Of a stretch of DNA of 64,000 nucleotides, positions 1 through 8,033 are shown piece after piece. How positions within the stretch are numbered: the first letter of the stretch is position 1; each line of letters starts with the position of its first letter. Origin of the DNA: Chitinophaga pinensis (GTDB lineage: Bacteria > Bacteroidota > Bacteroidia > UKL13-3); the NCBI GenBank assembly GCA_945860865.1, contig CAMARW010000002.1:124001-188000 (forward strand), written 5' to 3'. Both the position numbers and the translations under genes were made by a program. The notes below the pieces were generated by a model that was given only the letters and a program-made list of their open reading frames with translations, was not told the DNA's origin and ran no database searches.

Positions 1-616
1 ATTTGGCGAAGGTGCCGGTGTACTTAAGCCAGCAACCTATTTTGATAAAATATATGGCAGGCATAGGTGGCAAGCACTAACAACCATTTCTATGGGAATT
101 GGACAAGGAGAATTGGGTATAACTCCACTTCAAATGGCCAATGCAACTGCTGCTATTGCCAATAGAGGTTATTTTTATACACCACATATTGTAAAAAAAA
201 TAAACCACAGGGCAAATCCTAATCCAAAATATACAACAAAGAATTGGACAACCATAGATACTTCTTACTTTTCAGTAATGATAGATGGCATGCATGATGT
301 TATAGAAAATGGAACCGCAAGAATAGCCAAAATTCCAGGAATTGAAGTATGCGGCAAAACAGGAACAGCGCAAAACCCTCACGGTAAAGACCACTCTATT
401 TTCTTTGCCTTTGCACCCAAAACCAATCCTAAAATTGCTATTGCGGTGGTGGTTGAAAACTCGGGATTTGGGGCAACTTGGGCAGCACCTATTGCCAGCT
501 TAATGATGGAGCAATACCTAACGGGTAAGCACGATACACGGAAAGCACTTTTAGAAAGAATGTTAAACGGAAACTTAAACCATAGAAATGATAGCGCCAG
601 ATTTAAAACCAAGTAG
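1..616 (+). CDS. mrdA: Penicillin-binding protein 2, C-terminal part (5' end outside window)
   Basis: The frame is open from base 2 with no start, so the gene begins before the window; about 204 C-terminal residues are present. This is the end of a class B transpeptidase domain: the KTGTAQNPHG stretch carries the KTG active-site box, preceded by the family-typical MGIGQGELGITPLQMANA. The SxxK nucleophile and SxN motif lie upstream and cannot be checked. PBP2 cross-links lateral-wall peptidoglycan in the periplasm, working with the glycan polymerase RodA, whose gene overlaps this one by 29 bases. The overlap suggests one operon and coupled translation. The rodA neighbour argues for PBP2 (elongation) rather than PBP3/FtsI (division). 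Confidence 0.93.
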   Translation, partial: FGEGAGVLKPATYFDKIYGRHRWQALTTISMGIGQGELGITPLQMANATAAIANRGYFYTPHIVKKINHRANPNPKYTTKNWTTIDTSYFSVMIDGMHDVIENGTARIAKIPGIEVCGKTGTAQNPHGKDHSIFFAFAPKTNPKIAIAVVVENSGFGATWAAPIASLMMEQYLTGKHDTRKALLERMLNGNLNHRNDSARFKTK

Positions 617-1862
617 GATAGATTGGATAACCCTAGCGCTTTATTACTTTTTGGTAATAGTTGGCTTGTTGTGTGTATACGCATCCGTTTTCAAGGAAAC
701 CAACCCCAATATTTGGGACACCAGCCAAAATTATGGAAGACAACTTATATGGATAGCTATTTCATCTTTCCTTGGCCTTATGATTTTATTAATAGATGAG
801 AAATTTTTCTTTGCCTTTGCTTACCCTATTTATACCATAAGTGTATTACTACTTATTGCTGTATTACTAGCAGGAACTACGGTAAAAGGCTCTTCTAGCT
901 GGATAGAAATTGGGAGTTTTAGGATGCAACCAGCCGAATTTGCTAAGTTTGGAACAGCTCTAGCACTCGCAAGATTCTTAAGTGGTTACAATGTAGATTT
1001 TGAAAAAGATAAAAAAATACAATGGATTAGTGCCGCAATTATCTTAGCACCTATGACTATCATTCTTTTTCAGAATGAAACGGGTTCTACACTTGTATTT
1101 ACCTCTTTTATTTTTGTTTTGTACCGTGAAGGTTTACCCGGATGGATTTTATTTGCGGGTTTTATGCTCATTGTGTTATCTATTTTAGCTTTATTAATTC
1201 AACCCTTGTATATTATTATTGCTTTGGTAGTATTGGCTAGCTTGTTCTTATATTTTGTTCGCAGAACCAATCAGCTTATTGCTATTACGGTTGGAGCAAT
1301 TGTGTTGGCAGGACTAATGGTTAGCAGTATTGATTACGTTTTTGAAAACGTTATGCAAGCACATCAGCGCACACGTATTAATGTTTTGTTGGGTAAAGAA
1401 GTAGATATTAAAGGGGCTGGATACAATGTACAACAATCTAAAATTGCAATTGGAAGTGGTGGTTTTTGGGGCAAAGGCTTTTTACAGGGAACACAGAATA
1501 AGTTTAGATTTGTACCAGAACAAAGCACAGATTTTATCTTTTGTACGGTTGGTGAGGAATTTGGGTTTATGGGCTCAGTGCTTTTTGTTACTGTATATAT
1601 ATATTTACTATATAGGCTTTTAATGATGGCAGAACGACAGCGGCATAAGTTCAATCGAATATATGGCTATAGCGTGGTAAGTATTTTGTTTTTTCACTTT
1701 TTAATTAATGTTGGCATGACCTTAGGTATTATGCCAGTAATTGGTATTCCGCTGCCCTTTATTAGCTACGGTGGTTCTGCTTTATTAAGCTTTACTATTC
1801 TTCTCTTTATCTTTATAAGACTTGATGCTAATCGTGTAAACGAATTGCGCAATTTTTCTTAA
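588..1862 (+). CDS. rodA: Rod shape-determining protein RodA (SEDS glycosyltransferase)
   Basis: A 424-residue protein with about ten hydrophobic helices and the SEDS-family signature near its end (GIPLPFISYGGSALL). RodA polymerises lipid II into glycan strands at the inner membrane and pairs with PBP2. Other family-typical stretches are SSWIEIG, QPAEFAKFG and the QQSKIAIGSGGFWGKGF loop, which precedes VPEQSTDFIFCTVGEEFG. The ATG at 588 lies inside the end of mrdA, in a different frame. FtsW is the alternative family member, but the mrdA overlap favours RodA. The stop codon overlaps that of aat, which runs the opposite way, and no terminator hairpin is visible between them. Confidence 0.95.
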   Translation: MIAPDLKPSRIDWITLALYYFLVIVGLLCVYASVFKETNPNIWDTSQNYGRQLIWIAISSFLGLMILLIDEKFFFAFAYPIYTISVLLLIAVLLAGTTVKGSSSWIEIGSFRMQPAEFAKFGTALALARFLSGYNVDFEKDKKIQWISAAIILAPMTIILFQNETGSTLVFTSFIFVLYREGLPGWILFAGFMLIVLSILALLIQPLYIIIALVVLASLFLYFVRRTNQLIAITVGAIVLAGLMVSSIDYVFENVMQAHQRTRINVLLGKEVDIKGAGYNVQQSKIAIGSGGFWGKGFLQGTQNKFRFVPEQSTDFIFCTVGEEFGFMGSVLFVTVYIYLLYRLLMMAERQRHKFNRIYGYSVVSILFFHFLINVGMTLGIMPVIGIPLPFISYGGSALLSFTILLFIFIRLDANRVNELRNFS

Positions 1863-2503
1863 TCTGCCTTAACAAACTTATCAAGCAGCAAAAGAAAATC
1901 CTGCCTGCTTATTTCTCTTGCCCCCATACTAATTAAATGAGCGGTGGTTTGCTGACAATCTATTACCTCAATGCCTTCTTGTAAGGCATGTAAACAGAAG
2001 TAAATTAAGGCTGATTTACTGGCATTACTTATTTTACTAAACATGCTTTCGCCAAAGAATACTTTCCCCAATTGTATGCCATAAAAGCCTCCAACTAGCT
2101 CATTGTTGAGCCATACTTCAACTGAATGTGCATAGCCTAAGTAATGCATTTGTGTATATGCCTCTAATATTTCTTGGCTGATCCAAGTTCCATCTTGATT
2201 GGTTCTATTTTGTCTACAAGCCTCAATTACGGCTTCAAAATTTTGATTTAAGGTAAAAGAAAACTGCCCCTTTTTCAGCAGTTGTTTCATGCTTTTACTC
2301 ACCTTGATTTCTGCCGGAAACAAAACCAACCGCGGATTAGGGCACCACCACAAAATAGGATTTTCTTCATTGTACCAGGGGTAAGCACCAATATGATAAG
2401 CATTTAGAATAGTTTGTGGATGCAAATCGCCGCCCACTGCTAACAGGCCATCCTCATCTGCTAAACTAGGATCAGGAAAAATGCCATCGAATACAAAATG
2501 CAT
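1859..2503 (-). CDS. aat: Leucyl/phenylalanyl-tRNA--protein transferase
   Basis: A 214-residue cytoplasmic enzyme that transfers Leu or Phe from aminoacyl-tRNA to the N-terminus of proteins starting with Arg or Lys, marking them for ClpS/ClpAP (N-degron pathway). Diagnostic stretches are FPDPSLADEDGLLAVGGDL, GAYPWYNEENPILWWCPNPR, the central GGFYGIQLGKVFFGESMFS, and the late CQQTTAHLISMGAREISR. It is slightly shorter than the E. coli enzyme but complete. It starts with ATG and lies 4 bases downstream of the pterin dehydratase gene, so the two are probably co-transcribed. Its stop overlaps that of rodA on the other strand. Confidence 0.95.
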   Translation of the reverse strand: MHFVFDGIFPDPSLADEDGLLAVGGDLHPQTILNAYHIGAYPWYNEENPILWWCPNPRLVLFPAEIKVSKSMKQLLKKGQFSFTLNQNFEAVIEACRQNRTNQDGTWISQEILEAYTQMHYLGYAHSVEVWLNNELVGGFYGIQLGKVFFGESMFSKISNASKSALIYFCLHALQEGIEVIDCQQTTAHLISMGAREISRQDFLLLLDKFVKAD

Positions 2504-2507
2504 GTTT

Positions 2508-2747
2508 CTAAATCAGGTCTAAAACCTCAGCCAATGCATAATCTTTTGAACTAATGGTATTGCCAGCATCGTGCGTACAAAGTTTAACTTCTACCTTATT
2601 ATATACATTGCTCCATTCTGGATGATGATTTAACTTTTCTATGGCAAAAGAAGCTTTAACCATCCAAGCAATTGCAGCCGCAAAATCTTTAAATACAAAG
2701 GTTTTACAAAGTTTATTTTCGATAATTTCCCAATTATTATTTATCAT
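2508..2747 (-). CDS. 4a-hydroxytetrahydrobiopterin dehydratase (PCD/DCoH family)
   Basis: A 79-residue protein covering the minimal pterin-4a-carbinolamine dehydratase domain. The hallmark is NHHPEWSNVYNKVEVKL followed by THDAGNTISSKDYALA; the tandem histidines belong to the active site in this family. The enzyme dehydrates 4a-hydroxytetrahydrobiopterin, the product of aromatic amino acid hydroxylases, so that the cofactor can be recycled. It is shorter than the roughly 95-118 residues usual in bacteria, because the N-terminus begins just before the conserved NKLCKTFVFKDF segment. No hydroxylase gene is in the window. It is the first gene of a two-gene unit with aat. Confidence 0.9.
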   Translation of the reverse strand: MINNNWEIIENKLCKTFVFKDFAAAIAWMVKASFAIEKLNHHPEWSNVYNKVEVKLCTHDAGNTISSKDYALAEVLDLI

Positions 2748-2770
2748 AAAGTTTTAAGTAAAATATACAA

Positions 2771-2808
2771 AAAAGCCCTTCCCAAAACAGGGAAGGGCTC
2801 TTAAAAAA
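2771..2808 (-). terminator. Rho-independent terminator of the secreted hydrolase gene
   Basis: A perfect 10-base-pair stem, agcccttccc (2774-2783) with gggaagggct (2790-2799), and a 6-base loop. Read on the minus strand it is followed by a T run and lies 19 bases after the stop of the hydrolase gene. It also separates that gene from the pterin dehydratase/aat unit. Confidence 0.85.
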
Positions 2809-2818
2809 ATATTATAAA

Positions 2819-4744
2819 TTAGTTAATTGATAAGCGTTTGCTAGCAATTGAACCTTGATTATTTACTACATTTAAAATATAAATACCAGCTGTTAAATTA
2901 GAAGTATTTACTTCTGTTTCGTGTGCGTTGATATTATTGAAAGAAGCTATTTCGCGACCCATTAAATCCATGATAACTACAGATTGAATAGCTGATTTGC
3001 TATTATCCATGCTTACCTTAACCATTTCTTTAGCAGGGTTAGGGAATACCTTTACAAAGTTTTGCAAGTTTAATTCTCTAACACCAGTAGGTGCATTTTT
3101 AGTTAAAGTAATAGGGAATGCAGCATTAGACACTTTACCAAAATAAGCGTTATTAGCAACAACTCTCCATTTTAATGGAAGTGGTGTATTGTCTGGTGCT
3201 CCTAAATCATCTAATATTCCCCAAATTGTTGCTTGATCAAGTACAAGAGAATCAGAATCGCCAACAGGAACTTCAACAGCTGGATCACTGAAATCGCCTG
3301 TTGCTAAATCTAATTGGAATTTGTAAGTAGCTGAAGCACCAGTTACTTTAGAATGTGCCCAACGAATCTTTACCAATAAAGCAGCACTATCGTAGATAAT
3401 TACAGATGCGCCACTTGCAGGTGAAACTAAATCGAAGTTGTTTAAGGTTGCAGAACCTGTTAAATCAAACTGAACGGCAATACGTGGTGCAACGAATTTA
3501 GCGATGGTATCAACGTATGCTTTACCTTTAATATCAGACATGTTTGGATTAGTTCTCATTGACAATGAATCTGCCTCGCGACCATTAGCAGGAATAAACC
3601 CGAAAAATGGAGCTGAAGTTGGAGAACCTGCATAAGGAACAGCTGTTGTAGCTTGCAATATGGTTCTATTCCACCATTCCCAAGGCGAATTTTCAAAAGC
3701 AAAAGAAGATTCAAAACCGAATAAATTATTTTCCGAATTAGGCACTTCTTCAGCACGTTTGCTAATTGCATCAACATATGATATGCTGTTTAATTTATTG
3801 TTGATACCTAAAGCATTTGCTTTTGGTATTACATGTCCAGCACCGCTGGCATTAGGAATTACCGTAATACCCGTTGTAGGTACAATTACGTTACCTGTTA
3901 AATAAGGTGCAAAAGGATCTTTGGTACACTGCAAACTTACAATAGGTAAACTGTTTGCTTTCATCCAAGCAGTATCACCCATAGCTCCACCAAAGTTAAA
4001 GGTCATATGTGCTTTACCAGAAACATTGGCATCTGCGCCAAAGTTTAACATAGGTAAACCACCTAAACCTGTCCAATTACCTAAAGTATCCATGCTTACC
4101 ATTGGAGATAAGTCATTACGTAAAAACTTTAAGTTGCTTTCTATATCACCTCTTGTATTTACAGTAGCAGCAGCATATGAAATGTAACCACCAGTACCTT
4201 GACCACCTACAATAATTTTTGCAGTGTCTATATCGTATGTATTTTGGTTAACTCTAAAGAAACGAACTGCATTGGCAACATCTTGCAAACCTCTATAAGT
4301 TGCCTTTAATAATTGTTCTGTTGCAGCAGATTGATTGGTAGTGGTTGGATTCCAACCAGAACGATAATCAATAGCAGCCACTACATACCCTCTAGCAGCC
4401 AATTCGTTTGCCAAGAAAACGATGCTACTATCTTTGCGTGTTCCAGTGGTTTGCTTGTTTACAACACCTGGCAAATAACTACCTGTGTGAGCCAAAATTA
4501 TTAATGGTTTTTTGCCACTCACGCTTGCTGGCGAGTATACATCGCATCTTAATTTGTTCGAAAATAATGGTGGAAGACCTGGTACCTGGCCAGCCAAAAT
4601 GTTTACGGCAGCATTAGAATCATACAAAATGTTGGTTGTTACATTTACGGCGCTTACTTTGTCGATAAATGTTACTTGTGCATTTGCGTTTGCAACAAAC
4701 ATTGTTGCGATAACGGCAAACGATTTTAGGAGATTTTTCTTCAT
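2819..4744 (-). CDS. T9SS-secreted alpha/beta-hydrolase-like protein lacking the nucleophile serine
   Basis: A 641-residue protein with an N-terminal signal peptide (MKKNLLKSFAVIATMFVANANA), an esterase/lipase-like alpha/beta-hydrolase region (about residues 60-400), a less conserved middle region, and a T9SS type A sorting domain from about residue 565 (VKVFPNPAKEMVKVS to the end). T9SS carries such proteins across the outer membrane. The hydrolase start is clear (CDVYSPASVSGKKPLIILAH; later ELAARGYVVAAIDYRSGW), and a plausible acid (CTKDPFAP) and histidine (GAGHVIP) are present. However, the nucleophile elbow reads G181-Q-G183-T-G185, with Gly where the catalytic Ser should be. It may therefore be a binding protein rather than an enzyme. 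It has its own promoter and terminator and lies downstream of a TonB receptor on the same strand. Confidence 0.8.
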   Translation of the reverse strand: MKKNLLKSFAVIATMFVANANAQVTFIDKVSAVNVTTNILYDSNAAVNILAGQVPGLPPLFSNKLRCDVYSPASVSGKKPLIILAHTGSYLPGVVNKQTTGTRKDSSIVFLANELAARGYVVAAIDYRSGWNPTTTNQSAATEQLLKATYRGLQDVANAVRFFRVNQNTYDIDTAKIIVGGQGTGGYISYAAATVNTRGDIESNLKFLRNDLSPMVSMDTLGNWTGLGGLPMLNFGADANVSGKAHMTFNFGGAMGDTAWMKANSLPIVSLQCTKDPFAPYLTGNVIVPTTGITVIPNASGAGHVIPKANALGINNKLNSISYVDAISKRAEEVPNSENNLFGFESSFAFENSPWEWWNRTILQATTAVPYAGSPTSAPFFGFIPANGREADSLSMRTNPNMSDIKGKAYVDTIAKFVAPRIAVQFDLTGSATLNNFDLVSPASGASVIIYDSAALLVKIRWAHSKVTGASATYKFQLDLATGDFSDPAVEVPVGDSDSLVLDQATIWGILDDLGAPDNTPLPLKWRVVANNAYFGKVSNAAFPITLTKNAPTGVRELNLQNFVKVFPNPAKEMVKVSMDNSKSAIQSVVIMDLMGREIASFNNINAHETEVNTSNLTAGIYILNVVNNQGSIASKRLSIN

Positions 4745-4788
4745 ATTTATATTAATTTATGGTTAGTTTTATGTTAAAATTATTGATG

Positions 4789-4817
4789 CAAAGTAGTTTT
4801 TTTTTATGATTATGCAA
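4789..4817 (-). promoter_or_regulatory. Bacteroidota-type promoter for the secreted hydrolase
   Basis: On the minus strand a TTG (-33 element) is followed after 19 bases by TACTTTG, a one-base-shorter form of the TAnnTTTG -7 box. It lies about 45 bases upstream of the ATG at 4744. Confidence 0.45.
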
Positions 4818-4835
4818 AATTCGAATCCCTCTCTC

Positions 4836-7604
4836 TTATTTCCCGAAATCAAACAACAATGAAATATAAGCCATTCTCCCAATTCTTGGTCCGCCATAAA
4901 CCTGGATAACTTGATTGTTAAGCACATTACTAGCACCAATTTTCATGGTTAATTTTTCAGGAGCAAAAAATTTGTTTGCCTGTACATCCATCATTCCGTA
5001 TGCTGGCACTTCTCCCGTAAATTGAGGCGAGCCTTCAAAATTAAATCCTTGTTGCCACTTCCAGTTAATGGCATAACCCCAATTAGAGATTTCTATTTTT
5101 CCAATTTTAGAATCTATATTTCTACCATTTATGCCCACATTGTATTTGTGTTCAGGCGTATTAAAAGCTGGTATCAATGGGTCGGTAGAACCTTGTCGGT
5201 CTAATTTATTCCAAGAATAATTCGCTGAAAAGCCTAAATATTTCTGTAAATAGTAGTTTCCTCCAATAGTTAATCCTTGGGTAGTTACTTGGTCTAATGC
5301 ATTGGCGCTAACCCTGTATACCATTACAGAACTTGGGTACAAATCTGTCCAATCTAAAGCCGCGCCAATTTTAAACCCAATAAAATCATCGTACCAACTG
5401 TAATAATAGTTCATGTCTACAAAAAACTTCTCACCCAAATTACCTCTATAACCAAATTCTATGGTTCTTACACGCTCTGGTTTAATGGGTGCAACATCAA
5501 AATAACGCAATTGTTGCTTGCCATTATTAAAGGCATCCACCAAACTTTCTACGGTAACTAAACTGTCAAAACCATTTAAATTGCCTAATAAAGTTGCCCT
5601 ACCCACATTTAAATTAATGTACTGATCTGTTAAAGTAGGATTACGAATAGCGCTGCTGGCAGATACCCTAAAAACATGCTGCCCATGCGTGTATACAGCA
5701 CTAGCTGCTGGCGACCATAAAAAACTAAAGTTTTGGTTTTTATCTAAGCGGTTGGTAAAACTCACCTTTAATTTATTGTCGAAAAACTTATGCTCTAAAC
5801 CCAAGTATGAACCAAATTCTTGGTTATAAATTCTATCCATTCCTGCCGTATCTAAAAATATAGTACCTCTGCTATAAGGCGCATACAAACGGTAGTTACC
5901 ACCCAATTTAACATCCAATTCTTTTAGTTTAAACTGCTTTTCACCCATAAAATGATACAAAGCCGACTGGTCAAAAAACCGCGACCCCCCTTCTCTGTTG
6001 GTTAGCGCAATTATATCTCTATAAGCAGAATCAAAACGTGCTGTTCCAGGCTCAAACCTAGGCAAACCTCCTCTTACAGTAGATGGAACATTATCGGCAG
6101 CTTGGCGCACCATATTGTGATATCGCGTTAGCGAATCGTAATAAAAATTATTTAAAAAATGGTTGGCATAACGCTCATAAACCACACCAGGGGGCACACT
6201 ATTGGATGCTGGTCTTAGCCCAATCATAGTGTTATAGGCCATACCATTCCAATTTTCAGAATAATCCATCGCCCAATTATTATCAGACTTAGCATAGTTT
6301 TGCAAAAGCAAAGCGGTTGCATAAGCATCAAAGCTATTTCCAGCATCCTCTTGCGTGTTATATGCTCTTATGAAAAAGCTATTTTCTTTCCTAATCTCTA
6401 TCCGATTTTGAACAAACATAATGTCCTTTAGGCTAAACCTATTGTCGCCCTGGTAAACAGTTGTTCCAGTTCCAAAACTCGTATTCACAATCATCTCTAC
6501 ATCCTTTTTAAGCATGTAATGAAAGGCCATATTTGCTTTTATATTGCGTGAATTATAATCTACTAAATCAATTTCTTTATACCCAGTGCGCAAAGCATAG
6601 CCATATCCTAAATAAGGAATACCACTCTGCTTGAACCGATTAGTTGAATATTCATCGCCATATACATTTACTGCATCGTATCCACCCGGACTATTTTCTC
6701 CGGTTGGACTTTGCGCTGTTTTTTCGTAATTGGTGGCTTCCCAATCGTAGGCACTCATGGCAAAGAGATTAAATTTATATGCAAATTTATCTTCTCCCTT
6801 TTTGTTTTTAAAAACTTCTGCATACCTCACGGCCACCTCAGTTAATCGACGCTCACCTAGCTTCATACTCACAGATAATCCAGGGAACTGAAACGGACTT
6901 TTTGTTTGCATATTAATAACACCATTAAAGGCATTGGGACCATAATAGGCGCCACTGGCGCCCACTATTAAATCTACTTTTTGAACATCTAATTCTGAAG
7001 CACCTAAAAAATTTCCTAGAGAAAAATTTAAACCCGGACTCTGATTATCCACCCCATCAATAAGCTGTAAACTTCTTACTGGAGAAGTGCTATTAAAACC
7101 GCGGGTATTTATAATTTTAAATCCGATACTGGCGCTTGTCATGTCTACTCCCTTAAGCAAAGCCAATCCTTCATAAAAATTACCTGCTGGCGTTTCTTTG
7201 ATGGCAATGGCATCCATAGTTTCTATGGTTAAAGGAGCTTGCTTTTGGCGCGCAGTAATACGCGAATCGCGGATAGAAACTTCTTTAAGCTCACGCGTAT
7301 TTTCTTTAAGGCGAATTTCAATAGGTTTACCTGGCATGTTTACCGTAATTTCAGTTTTCACATACCCTACATAAGAAACCACCAATACAATTGGAGGTGC
7401 TTGAGTGGTTTTTAAGGAGAAAGCTCCTTCATAATCTGTACTTACTCCATTGCTGCTTCCTTTTACTGCAACAGTAGCACCAATAAGAGTTTCAGCTGTT
7501 TTAACATCTTTTACTACACCCTTCAAAGTATAGGTTTGCTGTGCACTGGCCTCTAGCCAAAGCAAGGAAAAAACAATAAAGTAGGCTTGTATAATTTTCT
7601 TCAA
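4836..7604 (-). CDS. TonB-dependent outer-membrane receptor with carboxypeptidase-regulatory-like domain
   Basis: A receptor of about 922 residues: signal peptide (KKIIQAYFIVFSLLWLEASA then QQTYTL), a CarboxypepD_reg-like beta-sandwich (LKGVVKDVKTAETLIGATV, DYEGAFSL), a plug domain (GFNSTSPVRSLQLIDGVDNQ, GASGAYYGPNAFNGVINM) and a beta-barrel ending in a terminal-strand-like SLLFDFGK. Such receptors take up ligands too large for porins using TonB energy; the substrate cannot be told from sequence. No SusD partner is adjacent. The frame has no usable ATG at its beginning. I choose the TTG at 7604 because it places Lys-Lys and the hydrophobic core exactly like a signal peptide; the frame stays open to another TTG at 7694, which would add an unlikely 30-residue extension. 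Confidence 0.85.
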   Translation of the reverse strand: MKKIIQAYFIVFSLLWLEASAQQTYTLKGVVKDVKTAETLIGATVAVKGSSNGVSTDYEGAFSLKTTQAPPIVLVVSYVGYVKTEITVNMPGKPIEIRLKENTRELKEVSIRDSRITARQKQAPLTIETMDAIAIKETPAGNFYEGLALLKGVDMTSASIGFKIINTRGFNSTSPVRSLQLIDGVDNQSPGLNFSLGNFLGASELDVQKVDLIVGASGAYYGPNAFNGVINMQTKSPFQFPGLSVSMKLGERRLTEVAVRYAEVFKNKKGEDKFAYKFNLFAMSAYDWEATNYEKTAQSPTGENSPGGYDAVNVYGDEYSTNRFKQSGIPYLGYGYALRTGYKEIDLVDYNSRNIKANMAFHYMLKKDVEMIVNTSFGTGTTVYQGDNRFSLKDIMFVQNRIEIRKENSFFIRAYNTQEDAGNSFDAYATALLLQNYAKSDNNWAMDYSENWNGMAYNTMIGLRPASNSVPPGVVYERYANHFLNNFYYDSLTRYHNMVRQAADNVPSTVRGGLPRFEPGTARFDSAYRDIIALTNREGGSRFFDQSALYHFMGEKQFKLKELDVKLGGNYRLYAPYSRGTIFLDTAGMDRIYNQEFGSYLGLEHKFFDNKLKVSFTNRLDKNQNFSFLWSPAASAVYTHGQHVFRVSASSAIRNPTLTDQYINLNVGRATLLGNLNGFDSLVTVESLVDAFNNGKQQLRYFDVAPIKPERVRTIEFGYRGNLGEKFFVDMNYYYSWYDDFIGFKIGAALDWTDLYPSSVMVYRVSANALDQVTTQGLTIGGNYYLQKYLGFSANYSWNKLDRQGSTDPLIPAFNTPEHKYNVGINGRNIDSKIGKIEISNWGYAINWKWQQGFNFEGSPQFTGEVPAYGMMDVQANKFFAPEKLTMKIGASNVLNNQVIQVYGGPRIGRMAYISLLFDFGK

Positions 7605-7858
7605 AGCATCTAATTTGGGGCCAATAATAAGAATAATATTGAAATTTCCTGCGTCATTTGCAAATCTTGCAAAAGAGAATTGAAAGTTATCCAAAAAAAT
7701 AATTCACCGCAACTTATTGTAAAGTATAGCTATTTAAATATTTTTCAAAAACTAAGGTCAGAAACAAAATCTTGGAAACAAGATTTTACTTTGGCTGAAC
7801 CAAAACAATATAAAAGAAGAATTGTAAATTTATTCTTCCATAATTACTACCCCAATTT
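7605..7858. other. Intergenic region with a perfect small hairpin
   Basis: No convincing gene here. A 60-codon plus-strand frame starting from a TTG at 7680 has no recognisable motif and overlaps the 5' region of the receptor gene. The stretch holds a perfect 9-base-pair inverted repeat, aaaatcttg (7766-7774) and caagatttt (7779-7787), with a GAAA loop on the plus strand. It probably contains the receptor's leader and promoter, but no clean TAnnTTTG box at the right distance could be fixed. Confidence 0.4.
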
Positions 7859-7996
7859 ATGAAAGGATTCATGTATATCTTAGAATGCACCGACAAAAGC
7901 TATTATGTTGGAAGCACAAAAAACTTAAAGTTACGGTTCAAACAACATCAAAATGGATTAGGTTCAAACCACACTAAAAAACGGCAACCTCTTTGA
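7859..7996 (+). pseudogene. Truncated GIY-YIG endonuclease remnant
   Basis: A 45-codon frame starting with ATG reads M-K-G-F-M-YILECTDKSYYVGSTKNLK..., which matches the N-terminal half of small GIY-YIG nucleases (YIL and YVG are the GIY/YIG-equivalent tripeptides; the arginine in LRFKQHQNG is the expected catalytic residue). It stops after THTKKRQPL-type residues, where intact relatives of roughly 80-100 residues continue with a tyrosine/glutamate-containing segment. Immediately after the stop, in another frame, come codons for ELPRRYLSEAEGS, resembling the C-terminal end of this family. This suggests an internal deletion. The truncated product lacks the catalytic glutamate region and is probably inactive. 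Confidence 0.7.
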
Positions 7997-8007
7997 GCTG
8001 CCTCGCC

Positions 8008-8033
8008 GCTACCTGAGCGAAGCCGAAGGGAGC
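8008..8033. repeat. REP-like palindrome at the end of the GIY-YIG remnant
   Basis: GCTACCT (8008-8014) pairs with AGGGAGC (8027-8033) apart from one mismatch, around the loop gagcgaagccga. From general knowledge, palindromes with a CTGAGCGAAGYCGAAG core recur in Bacteroidota genomes, often next to or inside the ends of small GIY-YIG genes. I see one copy in this window, so its repetition in this genome is inferred. The stop codon of the tatD-type gene lies within it. Confidence 0.5.

Noticed and set aside
379-684. A 101-codon minus-strand frame across the mrdA/rodA junction
   Set aside because: It lies entirely opposite two well-supported genes and has no motif; it is a shadow frame.
7680-7862. 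A 60-codon plus-strand frame before the GIY-YIG remnant
   Set aside because: It starts with TTG, overlaps the receptor's 5' region and shows no family signature; the GIY-YIG frame starts separately at 7859.
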